Origin: Nautilus pompilius
Lineage: Eukaryota; Mollusca; Cephalopoda; Nautilida; Nautilidae
Direction of reading: 5' to 3'
Assembly (NCBI GenBank): GCA_018389105.1
Contig: JACATO010000625.1
Coordinates: forward strand, 583,492-647,491
DNA: 64,000 bases
Shown here: positions 51,951 to 62,671 of the stretch, one piece after another
How positions within the stretch are numbered: the stretch's first letter is position 1
How the letters are laid out: each line of letters opens with the position of its first letter
Program-made: the position numbers and the translations under genes
Notes under the pieces: generated by a model
What the model saw: only the letters and a program-made list of their open reading frames with translations
What the model was told of the DNA's origin: nothing
Database searches by the model: none

Positions 51951-53092
51951 CAGGGTGTTTCAAATGTCTGGAGACGTAAGTAATTCTTCGTTAGTAGCTT
52001 TGTTTCTTTTCAAGGTGAGAGCATGGCACATGTGCTGACAGCTGAGAAGCAAGTTGAAATAATTTTCACATGCACAACACCTGGCAGTACTTACTGCTCA
52101 ACAGCTGATGAATTTAATAACAGACGTCCATCGCATTGTGCAGAAGTTGAAAAATCAGTGCAATATTTTATAGAAACTGGCAGTGTCTGCGATTGTCTCA
52201 AAGTTGGATGCCCCAAAAAGGCAACTGATGCTGACATGTCAAAGGACTATTATCAAGCATTTGGTCAGTAGTCCAATGAAGCCTTTGCGCAAATTCCTCA
52301 AGTAAATGCTGCATTAGTGTGCTGCATCCTGGAGCAAATCAACTTTCATCCGTATTAAGTGCAGTTTGTCCAAGAACTTCATGGGGATGTTAAGGACTGT
52401 CCAGTTGAGTTCTGCGATTGGTTGTCTGACAAAATAAACCACATAAAGTAGATAATGTTTGGTGATGAAGCCTACTTTCACTTAAACAACCATGTCAGCC
52501 ACCATAACTCAAGGTACTGGAGCAATGATAATGCACATTGGCATGAAGAGGGTCATTGTCAAAATGACCAAGAGTTATGGTGTGGGCTGCAGTAATGTGT
52601 GACAGCCTCACAGAACCATACTTCTTTAATGAAAATGTGACTGGTGTTACTTACTTACAAATGGTTTTTATCCCCAATAATCAAAGAAATGCCATTTCAA
52701 CAAAGACTGAAATTGTGGTTTCAACAGAATAAGCTCAGCACGGCCTAGCTGTTCACAATCACTTAGGTACTTTTCTCCTCAATAAGTGGATGGGTAGGGG
52801 TCCTGTGGAATAAGCTCCCCAGATCTCCAAACTTTACAGCCATAGACTTTTAGCTGAGTGGAAATCTTGAGGAATTAAAAGTTAAGATAAGACTGGAATG
52901 CCAGCACATTTCTGTTGCAACATTCAAGAGTGTTCAGGGAGCTTGCCAGCTACATGTGCTGAAATATCTTAAAGTTCAGGGTAAACAATTTGAATGCCTC
53001 CTGCAACAATATATGTTGTAAGTAAAATGAAAAATGAGAGTGCATTACTTTTTTACATATTTCCTATGTCTCCAGACATTTGGAATGCCCTG
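51951..53092 (+). mobile_element. Mariner/Tc1-like (IS630 superfamily) transposon, inactive
   Basis: 1142 bp with matching terminal inverted repeats of about 28 bp (24 identical): both ends read CAGGG...TTCAAATGTCTGGAGAC-like inward. TA follows the right end; the left flank is TT, probably mutated. Confidence 0.78.
52023..52980 (+). pseudogene. Broken mariner-like transposase
   Basis: The first frame from ATG 52023 reads MAHVLTAEKQVEIIFTC and FIETGSVCDCLKVGCPKKAT (helix-turn-helix plus linker), then stops at 52269-52271. Later shifted pieces resemble the catalytic domain: a FHPY-type block, IMFGDEAYFHLNNHVS with the first Asp, FQQN where the second Asp (FQQD) is expected, and PRSPNFTAIDF with the third Asp followed by a stop. 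Several stops plus loss of the second Asp make it inactive. Confidence 0.75.
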
Positions 53093-53093
53093 T

Positions 53094-56000
53094 ACACACA
53101 CAATCTATGATTGGTTATGTTAACCAGTTCTTTTTTGAATGGTTGGATAACATTATGTTAACAGTTCAACATGACGAACGGGTCCAGAGAAGTAAAAGCT
53201 GATAGAAACAAGATTAATACTCCGCAAAACTAATTTATATTCTTTAAAAACAAAGCGACTGACTGGTTAATTGTCAGGGTTACTCGGATGTGATAGCAGC
53301 TTTATATGAAAAGCCAAGAGTGCAACAACTCAGCTGCCAACGTAAGTACCCTATAAAAACATCCACTTCTCCAGAAATGAAAATAAATTTTAATTTTTAA
53401 AGGAAGACAAAAAATTTGTACATAATATAAGGGAGAATATATTAACAATACCCTGAACCAGTGAATTGTATTAGTCAGTCAGTATGGTGATCATGAAGCA
53501 AATATTAAAGGCAAAAAAAAAAAAAAGGTAGTTTTAATAAAGCAATTGTTTATATACTCTGAAAGATAAATAAGTCATTTTTTTATCGAATAATTAAAGT
53601 TTTATTGTCACTTTTTAAAAAAATATTTGATGTCATAAATATAACAGAAACTGGTAAAATGCTGAGTTTGGGATACAAATATTCCATTAAAATAAAATCA
53701 CCAGAATTTTTTATGTGACCTTTTATTGAATGATTTCTTTTTATTAAAAAAAATATCCATAAAATCCAAAAGAAAATACAATTACTTTGGTCACTTCTCT
53801 TCCTCCCAACAATGTTTCAAAGTATCTATTACTCTCTTCATCCTCCAGAGAGATGGAAAATCAACCTTAAAAATTGCTTTGTTAGTTTAATGTTTTTAGA
53901 AAGCATCTCAGCGGGGCTGCTTCAACAAATCTGTCCATTGTCTTGGGTGTGTTCTACAGTTTGGGCCTAGTTTCAATTGGAGAATGTCTTTCGAGTGTGC
54001 ACTCCTGTCTTTTGAGCCTGGGCATTCAGAAGAGGATGACCTGTATACAATCTGCTAGATCCTTAGAGTATTGGAGTGCAATATAAGTTGGTCTCAGTCT
54101 TCTGGAATAGGACTTAGTCTCCAGGAGTAAGGCACTACATGCATCCAAGTAACTGGTTTTAAAAACCAACCCAAATTCCAATTGTTACTCCCATAGCGAT
54201 GCTAACAATACAAACTGCATAGCAGCTGATAATGCTTGACTAAATATGGTCCATGCTCAAAACCATTGGTTAAGATTTGAGAGATAAATATGCTACTGGT
54301 AAGCTAACTTCTCTAAAAATTGTTCAATAGAACACTGATGGAGTTCGCCCAAAAGAAGTAGAAATGAGATGTCATTTCATCCTGAGTAAAGTAGATATGT
54401 TAATGGTTCAAGAGACTAAACTGAAATTCTGTGGAGTTAAATATCCCAGGATTTCAACCAATAGCAAGAAGAGATTGAAGCTCTGAAGATGGCAATAGTG
54501 GTATTCTTCTAATGGCTATGAGATAAAGGATCCCTTTCAACTGAAAGTATCATCCAAATGGACTCTAACGCTACACAGTGTTAAGCTACTACATTATATT
54601 TTGATAGAGAAACAATGAATTTGGAAAACATATGTCATAATCACAAACTGTATTTGATAGCATGGGGTTTTAATGCAAGCAGTGCTGTGTGGAAAGATGA
54701 TGTAAATGGGAAAGGAAGACAATGGAATGAGGCACAGATATAAGAAAGCACTGCTGAGACTGGAAATGAAAAAATGGTATTGTGATAAAGAGAAAAATGT
54801 CCGGTGTTTTGAAAAAAGCTTCACTTGAAACAAACTAAGTATAACAAAGTTTATTTTGTCCACACCATGAAATTGTTGCAAAAGTGTGACATTCATAGTA
54901 GTGTGGAATCTTCTGTGAGCGTTTCTCCTCTGCAGAAGGTGACCTAAGGTGAAATTAGAGAAGGGCAACAGATCAGGTCCTCTTCCACAGCACCTTAATC
55001 CTACCAGAGACTTGATATTTAGTGATGTGGAAGGAAAGTCACAGGAACAGCTAAACGAAAAGAGTAAGAGGCTATGCTGAAGTATGCTAGATTGACCCGT
55101 TCCTGACTGATGTCAAACTTCAGCAATCCAATACTCTACCAACTGGAATACTGTGCTGCTGGAGATGATGATAAGTAGTTTAAAATCAAGCTAAGAAATA
55201 CTTCTTTTGCCTGGAAACTTGGTAGTTCTTGATGGTAAAGAGTTGGCATTAGAATCCAGATAAAATTCAAGTTTGGAATGACAGGATATGTTGATAAGTA
55301 CTTAAGTGCAGCCCATCGCTAGTTGTACATGAAAATCTCTACTTTTTTTTAAAATTTTTGGTTTTTCAGCTAAGTACATATTCTGTTAATGTTTGAGATT
55401 CCAGATACTATATACATCTGTGTATGCTACTGAAAACAGTAACGGTCTTCCAAGTTTTATCTTTCTCATTATTTTAATTGTTAAAAGAAGCTAATAATAA
55501 ATCTCTAGAAGTGCGCATAATATAATAGTAACAATAGTGACTGAGTGATTAACTAATATCATATTCAATTATGAAAAAAAAAATCATGTGACTAATGTAG
55601 AACAAGTTCTTGTATTAAAAATAAAATATTTATTATACAGAGATATAGACTCTGCTTTATTGTCAGGTAATAATTAAACGCTATATATTTAGATACTTTT
55701 ATTTATATGATTCTGAACTTATATTTTTCAAAGTACTGGTTATCTCCCTTTGGCTGATGATTTATAATCTGAAATAGTGTTTTGTCTATTCTTGAGATCA
55801 AAATGTGGGTTTGTTATTGATCCAATCACCATGAATAGTTAATTGGGATAATGGGACTATAGGTAAACGATCGTCTATAATAAAGTTATTTTTCCCAATA
55901 ATTTTCTCAAGATATATGAATCCAAAACTCTTTTCATACCGCGTCTGTTGGGATGTGACATTTCACGACCAATTAGCAGGTACATAATTTAATAATGTAC

Positions 56001-57270
56001 ATATTAACAATTCATAAACAGACAAGCGGCTGGATTCTAAAATGGTTTCTCCAAAGAAATCGTTTAAATTAAACATCTGACAAACAAGAACACAACTATT
56101 TAGGAATTGTGGAATTTATAAACTGTATTTCAAGATTTACAATATTTTTAATAGTTTAATAAATTTCATATAAATTTAAATATGGAGAAAGTTTGATAGT
56201 TAGAACAAGATTTATCTCCCTTTGACCTTCTGCTGCTTTACAGATGTATTAAAAAAAAAAAAAAAAAGTCTAGCAATTTATGTGATTTCATATTCCAGTG
56301 GAAAAAAGGAGAAAATATCTATAAGAACTAGTTAAAAAATAACCATCTAGGAAACAGATATGCATGGAATTAACTTATATCTTTATGATGATGCATATGA
56401 AGTAAATTTGATTGTTATGTTGTTAAATGGTTAATTTATCAAAAAGCGCAAAAACCATTTAAGTCATGTGATTGGTAAAGTGTAGAAAACTACGCCAAGA
56501 ATCATAAGTAAACATCTACAAGTGGAGATTTCATTCTCAATATTTGCCACTATGTTTCATAATTAACTATTACATAAAAGCTGATTAAAAGTCAGGTTTC
56601 TTTAGCTAATTTAAAGAGAAATTAAGTATTAATTAATGTTTGCAATGCATTCATTGTATTCAAATAAAGTGTCTGGCTAATTTTTTCTGCAGTATAGTTT
56701 TGTGATCAATTTGCTACTCTGGATTGTTTGTGCTACTAATATTGATTATCTTGTTAATCAAAAATTTATGAGGATTAGGGAACTCAGTAAAGGTGATGTA
56801 ATGGATAATAATAACTATAAGTAATTATTTTAAATGTAAATCTTCACTGACTTCTACACTGTTGATGATTCACATTTGTTGCCGGTTGTGCAGGTATGAC
56901 TGGGTTTATTGAGGCTTTTGAATTTAAACATAAATAAATGAATTCTGCTAACAAATTAGATAACTTTACATGAGGGTGGAAGTACTGCTAAACAGGAAGG
57001 GGTGAAGGGACAAAAAAGGGGGAGGTTGGAAATAGATAGATAAAAGAATATATATATAAGAGAGAGAGAGAGAAATCATATTTGTTTGTTATGCATATCT
57101 TTAACTAGGATATTGTTACTAGAAAGTAAATAAGTAAATACAACTGCAAATGACTAAAACCCTGTACACACTTTCCATCTTGTTGAAACCACCCATGCAT
57201 GACCTTATTTGCTGTTGTTTATAGAAAGAGGTTTTTAAAAAAAGAACAAGAAGAAGAAGAGTAAAAGCAT
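53094..57270. other. Gene-poor stretch with element debris
   Basis: Apart from the LINE endonuclease relic, AT-rich sequence without recognisable genes. 55300-57200 shows nothing beyond homopolymer runs and a short (TA)n(GA)n patch at about 57050-57072. Confidence 0.5.
54310..54790 (+). pseudogene. Relic of a non-LTR retrotransposon endonuclease domain
   Basis: Translated pieces in order: NTDGVRPKEVEMRCHFIL, VDMLMVQETKLKF, NSGILLMAMR, and LIAWGFNASSAVWKDD with GKGRQWNE. They match the exonuclease/endonuclease (APE-type) signatures of Jockey/CR1-like LINEs (…QETKL…, GGVAIL, GDFNAHxxxW). The catalytic GDFN is changed to WGFN and stops interrupt. No reverse transcriptase was seen. Confidence 0.6.
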
Positions 57271-57279
57271 AGAATAAAG

Positions 57280-57285
57280 TTTATT
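57280..57285 (-). terminator. Poly(A) signal of the small minus-strand transcript
   Basis: TTTATT on the + strand, AATAAA on the transcript strand, just beyond the second exon's open frame. Confidence 0.45.
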
Positions 57286-57389
57286 GGATCATGATATTTC
57301 GTTCCTGGCTTTAGTTGGCGGAGTGTGGGTCTGAGACAGTGCTGCACCAGGTGAATGATGCAGGTAGCCAGAAACTTTTTGTTTTAATA

Positions 57390-57889
57390 TCAGCACCATA
57401 ACACCCCTTCGCTTGATCTCTCGGTAGCAACACAGGGTACTGAAAAATGAATCAAACAAGTAAAAACAAACAAACAAAAAAAAATTTTTTTTTTTTTTTC
57501 TTAAATTTTAAAACTTGAGAAATTATCTTTTGTTTTCCTCGCCGACATTATTCTGCTCAAGTCAGGCATAATCTGACAGCGAGGCTGACAACATCACGTG
57601 ACGTCAGAATCGCGCACCACCCCACCTCGTCAATGCCGAAGACGGTCGTCGGTTGTCGCCTTCGCTCTGTTTCCAGTTTTTATCTAAAATGTTCGTTTCT
57701 GGAGTCGAGCAGACAGAAATAAATGGCGATGTGACGACCAGATGTTTTAAAAAACTGAGAATTATTAATTATCTTACCAACTTTAGATTCACAAACGAAA
57801 ATTAAAAGGTGCCCATCTATTGCTGGGCGGATAAGCTTCATCAGATCATCCGAAAGTCGTGTTGGATGATATATCAGTTGCCTTCCCAT
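57390..57889 (-). CDS. Possible two-exon small gene, unrecognised
   Basis: Exon 57889-57778 starts MGRQLIYHPTRLSDDLMKLI and ends at a good donor (GTTG|GTAAGA, phase 1). The acceptor TTTTTCAG at 57440 opens the second exon. In phase the joined frame is only 53 residues, with a stop at 57390. The alternative frame of the second exon, open to 57289 (MVLILKQKVSGYLHHSPG), does not join in phase. An AATAAA signal on the gene strand lies at 57280-57285, which supports a real 3' end. It could be a small protein or a non-coding transcript. No homology recognised. Confidence 0.33.
57540..57680. promoter_or_regulatory. CpG-rich block with fused E-box and CRE
   Basis: 57595-57606 reads CACGTGACGTCA: a palindromic E-box (CACGTG) overlapping a full CRE (TGACGTCA). 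It stands in a small GC-rich island inside AT-rich DNA, within the intron of the putative small minus-strand gene. It may be a promoter of a + strand transcript or a shared one. Confidence 0.45.
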
Positions 57890-58230
57890 TACTATGATCC
57901 TACACGTAGCTTCGTTTACCTAGGTATTTGAGAACAGGTAGTGATTGATTAACGATCGCCCCAAACCAATTTTTTTTTTTTTTTTTTTGGTTTTCTCACA
58001 TGTATACGACAACGAAAAACGGTCAGGTACTGCAGATTAGCCCCACTCTATCGATCAGCTCCGGTCGACAGTCAAATCACCGCATCGTCGCCGGAACAGG
58101 ACAAATTAAACAATTTGTAACAAAAAAAAAAAAGTTAAAGAAGATTTAAAAGCTAAATAAACAAAACTGAACTAAGTTCTACTGTCAAAGAAATAGATTA
58201 CCATCTAGAGTTTAGTGATGGCAGGCGTAC

Positions 58231-58340
58231 AAAGGGGCAGGAAGCCTACGACTTATATACATCAGAGCATCTATGAACTCCATTCATAAGCATATTTATT
58301 GGAACAGACCTTACAATCTCCGTAGGCAGCTGCCCCTTTT
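58231..58340. repeat. Imperfect inverted repeat, about 20-bp arms, 70-base spacer
   Basis: Arm 58231-58250 AAAGGGGCAGGAAGCCTACG pairs with 58321-58340 (CGTAGGCAGCTGCCCCTTTT) with few mismatches. Could be a MITE remnant or a transcribed hairpin. Confidence 0.55.
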
Positions 58341-58620
58341 ACCTCTATTGTCAGACACATATTACCAAACATAAAAACACCCAGATCCCACTTTCTAGAG
58401 AAATTATGCTATGCTTGTGGCTTCCCACCTACCACCCATCAATGATATATATTTGCTTTGATAATTGGTTATTTTCTAAATACCTATTTTTATATTTGTG
58501 CATTAATTAGTTAGTATTTTTAAGTTCCGTATCAGCAAAAGAAAAAAAAAATAGAGAGAGAGGCTAGAATGACGTAAAAAGCAAAAACAAAATTCTTCAA
58601 TCCCGTGCACATCAGCAAAC

Positions 58621-58676
<56 letters not shown>
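58621..58676. repeat. (TTA)n microsatellite
   Basis: About eighteen units. It produces the spurious poly-Leu and poly-Asn reading frames seen here. Confidence 0.95.
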
Positions 58677-58680
<4 letters not shown>

Positions 58681-59152
58681 ACGTGTCGTTTCCCTTGTTT
58701 CTCCTACTTTTCAGCTGGCCATTCTCAAAGACACCGACAAATGTCACAGATCGATTACGGTTACGCGCAACATTTCTAATAAAAAAAAACAAACTATTAC
58801 CTACTTATTTGTTTTCTGCATCTTTTTCTTTAAAACGACAACCGGCTGTAGCTGGATTCCACTGTTGCCAGGCCTTTAGAACAACAACACGAAAAAATGT
58901 ACGCACATGAGAACAGTGTTCGGCGCTTCATTCAGCATCATCACCGGACGAGCAGGTACTCTGCTTGGCAGCTTAGGTGTGTGTAACTCGTATGTTAAAA
59001 TTTACTTAAAGCCTGGCCACGAAGAGGAGATTTCTTTTGTGTAGTAATGCGATTGTTTTACCTTCACGTCGCTATCTTAGGGATAAAAGGTACGGGCCAG
59101 GTGTGTACATGCGAAAATAAGAGACGGATGGCTGGGTGGGGTGGGGTGGGGC

Positions 59153-59180
59153 GTTGTTGTTGTTGTTGTTGTTGTTGTTT
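59153..59180. repeat. (TGT)n microsatellite
   Basis: About nine units. Confidence 0.85.
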
Positions 59181-60738
59181 TTTATCCTGGCGTAGAGTGA
59201 GAGAAGGATGTCTTGTTAATCGATGGCGAAACCGTTCTCCATGCGAACTGATCCCGAGACAGTTTCTCCCCCCACCCCACCCCACGGATGATGGTAATTC
59301 ACTCAATTTAAAAAAAAAAAACAAACACATGACGATAGTAATAAGAACAACAATTAACACCTGCCCAGCCGCCGCCAAGACAACAATCAAGAAACCGAAA
59401 CAAAAAAACAAAAAAAAAGGTGGGGGGGTAATTTCCGTCGTTAATTTATTCTATCAGGAAGAAGAAGAAGAGTGAGGGGATGATGGAGGCAGGAATCTCC
59501 AAAAGTCGGTCAAAAATAGTTTCCTCCGCTTTGCTCCCTCAAGCACCTCTCCCGGTGGTGGTGGTGGTGGGGGGGGGGGAGATCTGTTTACAACACGTGA
59601 CGGCGTACCAACACACAGGGTCATCCGCGGTCAGGTCGGATCAATATAGGTCCGCCACGCTGGGAGAAACTCGTGCAAACAAACCTGTCAGTCAGTCAGT
59701 CAGTCACAAAACTCGCCAGTATCTCATCCTTCCGTTATTAGAATTTACGCACCCGTCTGGGTTTTAAAGAGAAAACAACAACAGCAGCAGCAGCTGTTAA
59801 ACCGTTTAAGATATTAGCTTTCAGAAATTTCATGTTCCAGTTACGCCGGGTCATGAATACATACATGACCTACTTCATCAGTGACTAAGTGCACGGTTAC
59901 TGGGTTTATGTGATGAGCTGGGATTTCTCCCGATTTCGGTTATTTGTAAACATTGGGCTTCACGCACCAGACGCACACGTCCCCGGGTACGTATTATTGA
60001 GCTGACACACGCACACACGCGTAATACACCTGCGTGCGGACAATACACGACGTGCACTTCGGAGATGCTAAAACACACACACACACATATACGCGTGTAT
60101 CTTTAATTCCTGTTCTCACTCGGAAGATACGCCCTTGGCAACAGGGGATGATGATTGCGTAACGAGGTGTCCCAGTTTCCGAGGATGGCTCGCTAACGTT
60201 AGTCATGGAACTCCCACGGCCGGGGAACGTGTCGACTGATGACGACGGGGGGGAGGAGGGGGGGAGGAAAACAACAAGCGACCGGACCCGTAATGTTACA
60301 CCTAAAACAAAACAACGGGTGGACGATGCACGTGTGGTTGTGTTTGTGTGTGTGTGTTGTGGATACGGTGCCGCGTCATCCCCAGCTCTCTCAGGGCATC
60401 CTTCCTTACCTCCTGGCTTTGTTCGTTCTAAGGTATTTATCCTAACGCACGCGCGGACGTCCTGCGGAACCGTGTGGGGGGGGGCACTAACGCTCGTGCC
60501 GTGGAAGACGTCGCGGGTCGGGTGCGGCGCGCGCGGATCTCCCCCCCCCTCCCTCCCTGAAACGACGACGACAACAACAACAACAAACACCTATTGTTGT
60601 TGTTGGAGGAGGAGGGCTGCCGTGGAACACACCACACACCCCCCCCCGAAAAAAAAAAGTGCGCGCGTTTCACGTCTGCGTACGGACGGCTTCCTGCGCG
60701 CGACAGGTCCGGACTTGCTTGAGTGACGCCGGGCGCCG

Positions 60739-60776
60739 ATTGGCTGCTCCCATATAAGGTGCCCCTGGTGACATCA
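60739..60776 (+). promoter_or_regulatory. Inducible-type core promoter: CCAAT, CArG/TATA, CRE-like
   Basis: GATTGG (inverted CCAAT) at 60738-60743; CCATATAAGG at 60750-60759, a perfect CArG box (SRF site) that also contains TATAA; TGACATCA at 60769-60776, a CRE/AP-1-like site. They occur in 40 bp, with a probable start about 60780-60790. A weak kappa-B-like GGGAAATCTC sits at 60836-60845. This set is usual for immediate-early genes. Its link to the gene at 61899 follows from the splice donor at 60870. Confidence 0.6.
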
Positions 60777-60784
60777 TTGCCGAG

Positions 60785-60869
60785 ACAAAGTGATGTATAC
60801 AACTAAACCCGACATACTTGTCTCAAAAAATTTGCGGGAAATCTCGTGTGTCGTGTTGGACGATACAAG
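60785..60869 (+). other. Non-coding first exon of the right-edge gene
   Basis: From the predicted start to the donor CAAG|GTAAGC at 60870. The acceptor TTGTGACAG ends at 61841, giving a 972-bp 5'UTR intron that is GC-rich and full of simple repeats. The start position is an estimate. Confidence 0.5.
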
Positions 60870-61841
60870 GTAAGCGGTTCGCGCTGCGCCGAGGTGTGCG
60901 GGGCACGGGCGGGCTGTGCGCGCTCCTCGTCGGCTCGCCGGCAGGCCCGGACCCCCCCCTCCTCCTCCTCCTCCTCCTCCCCCTCCTCCGGAGTCGGTCC
61001 TCATCCCGCGGAGACGTAGCGACCGAGAGAGGGGGGGGTTCTTCGAAAGCCACGCGCTATTGTTTACATTCGTTCTGCCTCCTCCCCTGACAACATCGGC
61101 CAGCCTTCGGGGCGCGTAGGTGTCCATCTGGGGGTGGGTGTCCACCCCCCCCGTCCTGCCTCCAGGTGACAGCGGTCGGATCAAAAGTTGAGCCGGACCG
61201 TCATCGTCGTCCGAGAGAGACAGACGGAGACGGAGACGGTGGTGGTGGGGGGGGGGGTTGTCAGGTGTCACCTGCTGCGGCATCTCCGTCGGCGGAAACT
61301 GTGAGCGACCGGGTGGGGTGGGGGTGGGGGTGGGGGTGGGGACGAGAAAACCTGGAAAGTTACCAGCTTCCATCCGAGCGCAGTAATCGAGTACAACAAA
61401 AAGTCTTGCTACACGATAAACATAGTTTATTATATATATAACCTGTTCGCCTATCATCAGCTACAGCAGCAGCATCTCGTGTGTGGGGGGGTATATATAT
61501 ATATATAGATGTGTCGGCGTGTTTCCTCCTAGTCGGGCTTACTTCAGGGGTCCTGCAAATAAAAGAACCCCAGCGGTAAATTTCCAAAACCCTGCCCCTT
61601 CGTCAGTGCTGTTACTTAAAATGGCGATGATGCAATCCCCGAGCTCAATCGGAGACGCAGTAGTACGATAGTAGGAGAACAGAAGGGGTCGGATGGAGCA
61701 GCTCCCGGGTGTCTAGGCCATCTTCCAGCGCGCGGGGGGGGGAGGGGGACGGGGCTTTATGGAGCCCCACATATAAATAACGCGGAACATTGCGTGGGTT
61801 GCGCCGAACCGACTGACACCCGTTTTCTTCTCTTGTGACAG

Positions 61842-61898
61842 GGAGACAGGAATTAGAAACCTGCACTGGAAAGGGACAGAGGACCGGAGAGCGGGACG
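61842..61898 (+). other. 5'UTR part of the second exon
   Basis: 57 nt between the acceptor and the ATG at 61899; the start context is GGGACGATGG, a good Kozak match. Confidence 0.5.
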
Positions 61899-62115
61899 AT
61901 GGAGAAGCCCCTGGACACCAGCGGGAAGGTGAACTGCGACAAGCGCTTCGACGACTGCCGTTCGAAAACGAAGATCAACCGAGACAGCGGATACGTCGGG
62001 TCCCCTGCCAACCTGCAGCCTCTCCACTTCACCTTTGACCTGACCCCGCCGCACGAAGCGGATCTGCCCGGAGCCGTCGGCGGGAGGGAGGCCGGCGGCG
62101 GCGGCGGCGGGTCCC

Positions 62116-62152
<37 letters not shown>

Positions 62153-62491
62153 GCTGTCGCCGCGGCGACCGTCGTCGGATTGCAAGGACGACGACGAGGA
62201 CGACAACAACAACGAGGTGTTCGAAGGCGGCGACGAGTTCGGCGGGGGGCACGCGGCCTCCGCCCCGGTGCCCATCCCGGGCAGTGTCGCCGGGAGGAGT
62301 AGGGGTTCGGACGACGATGGCCTGGGAGTTTCGCTGGCGGTCAGTCCGAGTTACGGTGTGTACGGGAAGACCAGTTTACTGAGCTTGAACCTGAGGCGGA
62401 CGATCGGTACCCAGACCCCCAGCCTGGACAGACGTGGGGGCCCCGCCGGATGCGGACGTTCGGAACCACGCTGGACCGTTTCATCAGAAAG
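61899..62491 (+). CDS. First coding exon of an unrecognised, probably inducible gene (3'-partial)
   Basis: Opens MEKPLDTSGKVNCDKRF, then RDSGYVGSPANLQPLHF and FDLTPPHE. Next come a Gly run and Ser runs (about residues 68-90, coded by GGC and TCG repeats), an acidic DDDEDDNNNE stretch (about 98-107), and a less biased part with SPSYGVYGKTSLLSLNLRR. DSGYVGS fits a DSGxxxS beta-TrCP phosphodegron (spacing as in ATF4). The frame stays GC-rich until 62491, then meets candidate donors (AAGAG|GTTGGT after 62491; GGTTG|GTAAAA four bases later). The remaining protein lies further right, mostly beyond the window. I do not recognise the family. An IkappaB-like, bZIP or other short-lived regulator are possibilities only. 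Confidence 0.6.
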
Positions 62492-62585
62492 AGGTTGGTA
62501 AAATACATATATATATATACATATAACAATAGTCATTGTCCCTCGGTCACAAACAAAAACTTTTGTTGTTGTTGTTTTCTCATCA

Positions 62586-62671
62586 GTTCTAAGGGTCGAA
62601 TCTTCCGCTCAGCTCTGGGGGAGGGAAGGCGAACGAACGAGCTAAATAAACAAAAGGGTTCCCACTCCGAC
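62586..62671 (+). CDS. Possible next exon of the right-edge gene
   Basis: Acceptor TTTTCTCATCAG, then a frame SKGRIFRSALGEGRRTNE to a donor CGACAG|GTAAAA. It joins in phase only if the GGTTG|GTAAAA donor is used upstream. Composition is weakly coding-like; this could be chance. Confidence 0.22.

Larger units (their letters stand above)
57900..60720. other. Repeat-rich flank upstream of the right-edge gene
   Basis: Changes from AT-rich to GC/CpG-rich near 59.0 kb. Many simple-sequence tracts; the long frames on both strands are low-complexity and lack gene-like composition. No gene assigned. Confidence 0.5.

Noticed and set aside
58532..58910. Poly-Asn and poly-Leu frames
   Set aside because: Direct translations of the (TTA)n microsatellite.
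60205..60726. Long + strand frame (173 codons) upstream of the right-edge gene
   Set aside because: Low-complexity GC repeats, overlapping an equally long minus-strand frame; ends just before the core promoter.
60774..61457. Minus-strand frame of 227 codons
   Set aside because: Lies over the 5'UTR intron. Composition is poly-Pro/poly-Gly from simple repeats, and no domain was seen.
61713..62252. Minus-strand frame of 179 codons
   Set aside because: Antisense shadow of the GC-rich coding exon at 61899; Arg runs come from the TCG/GGC repeats.
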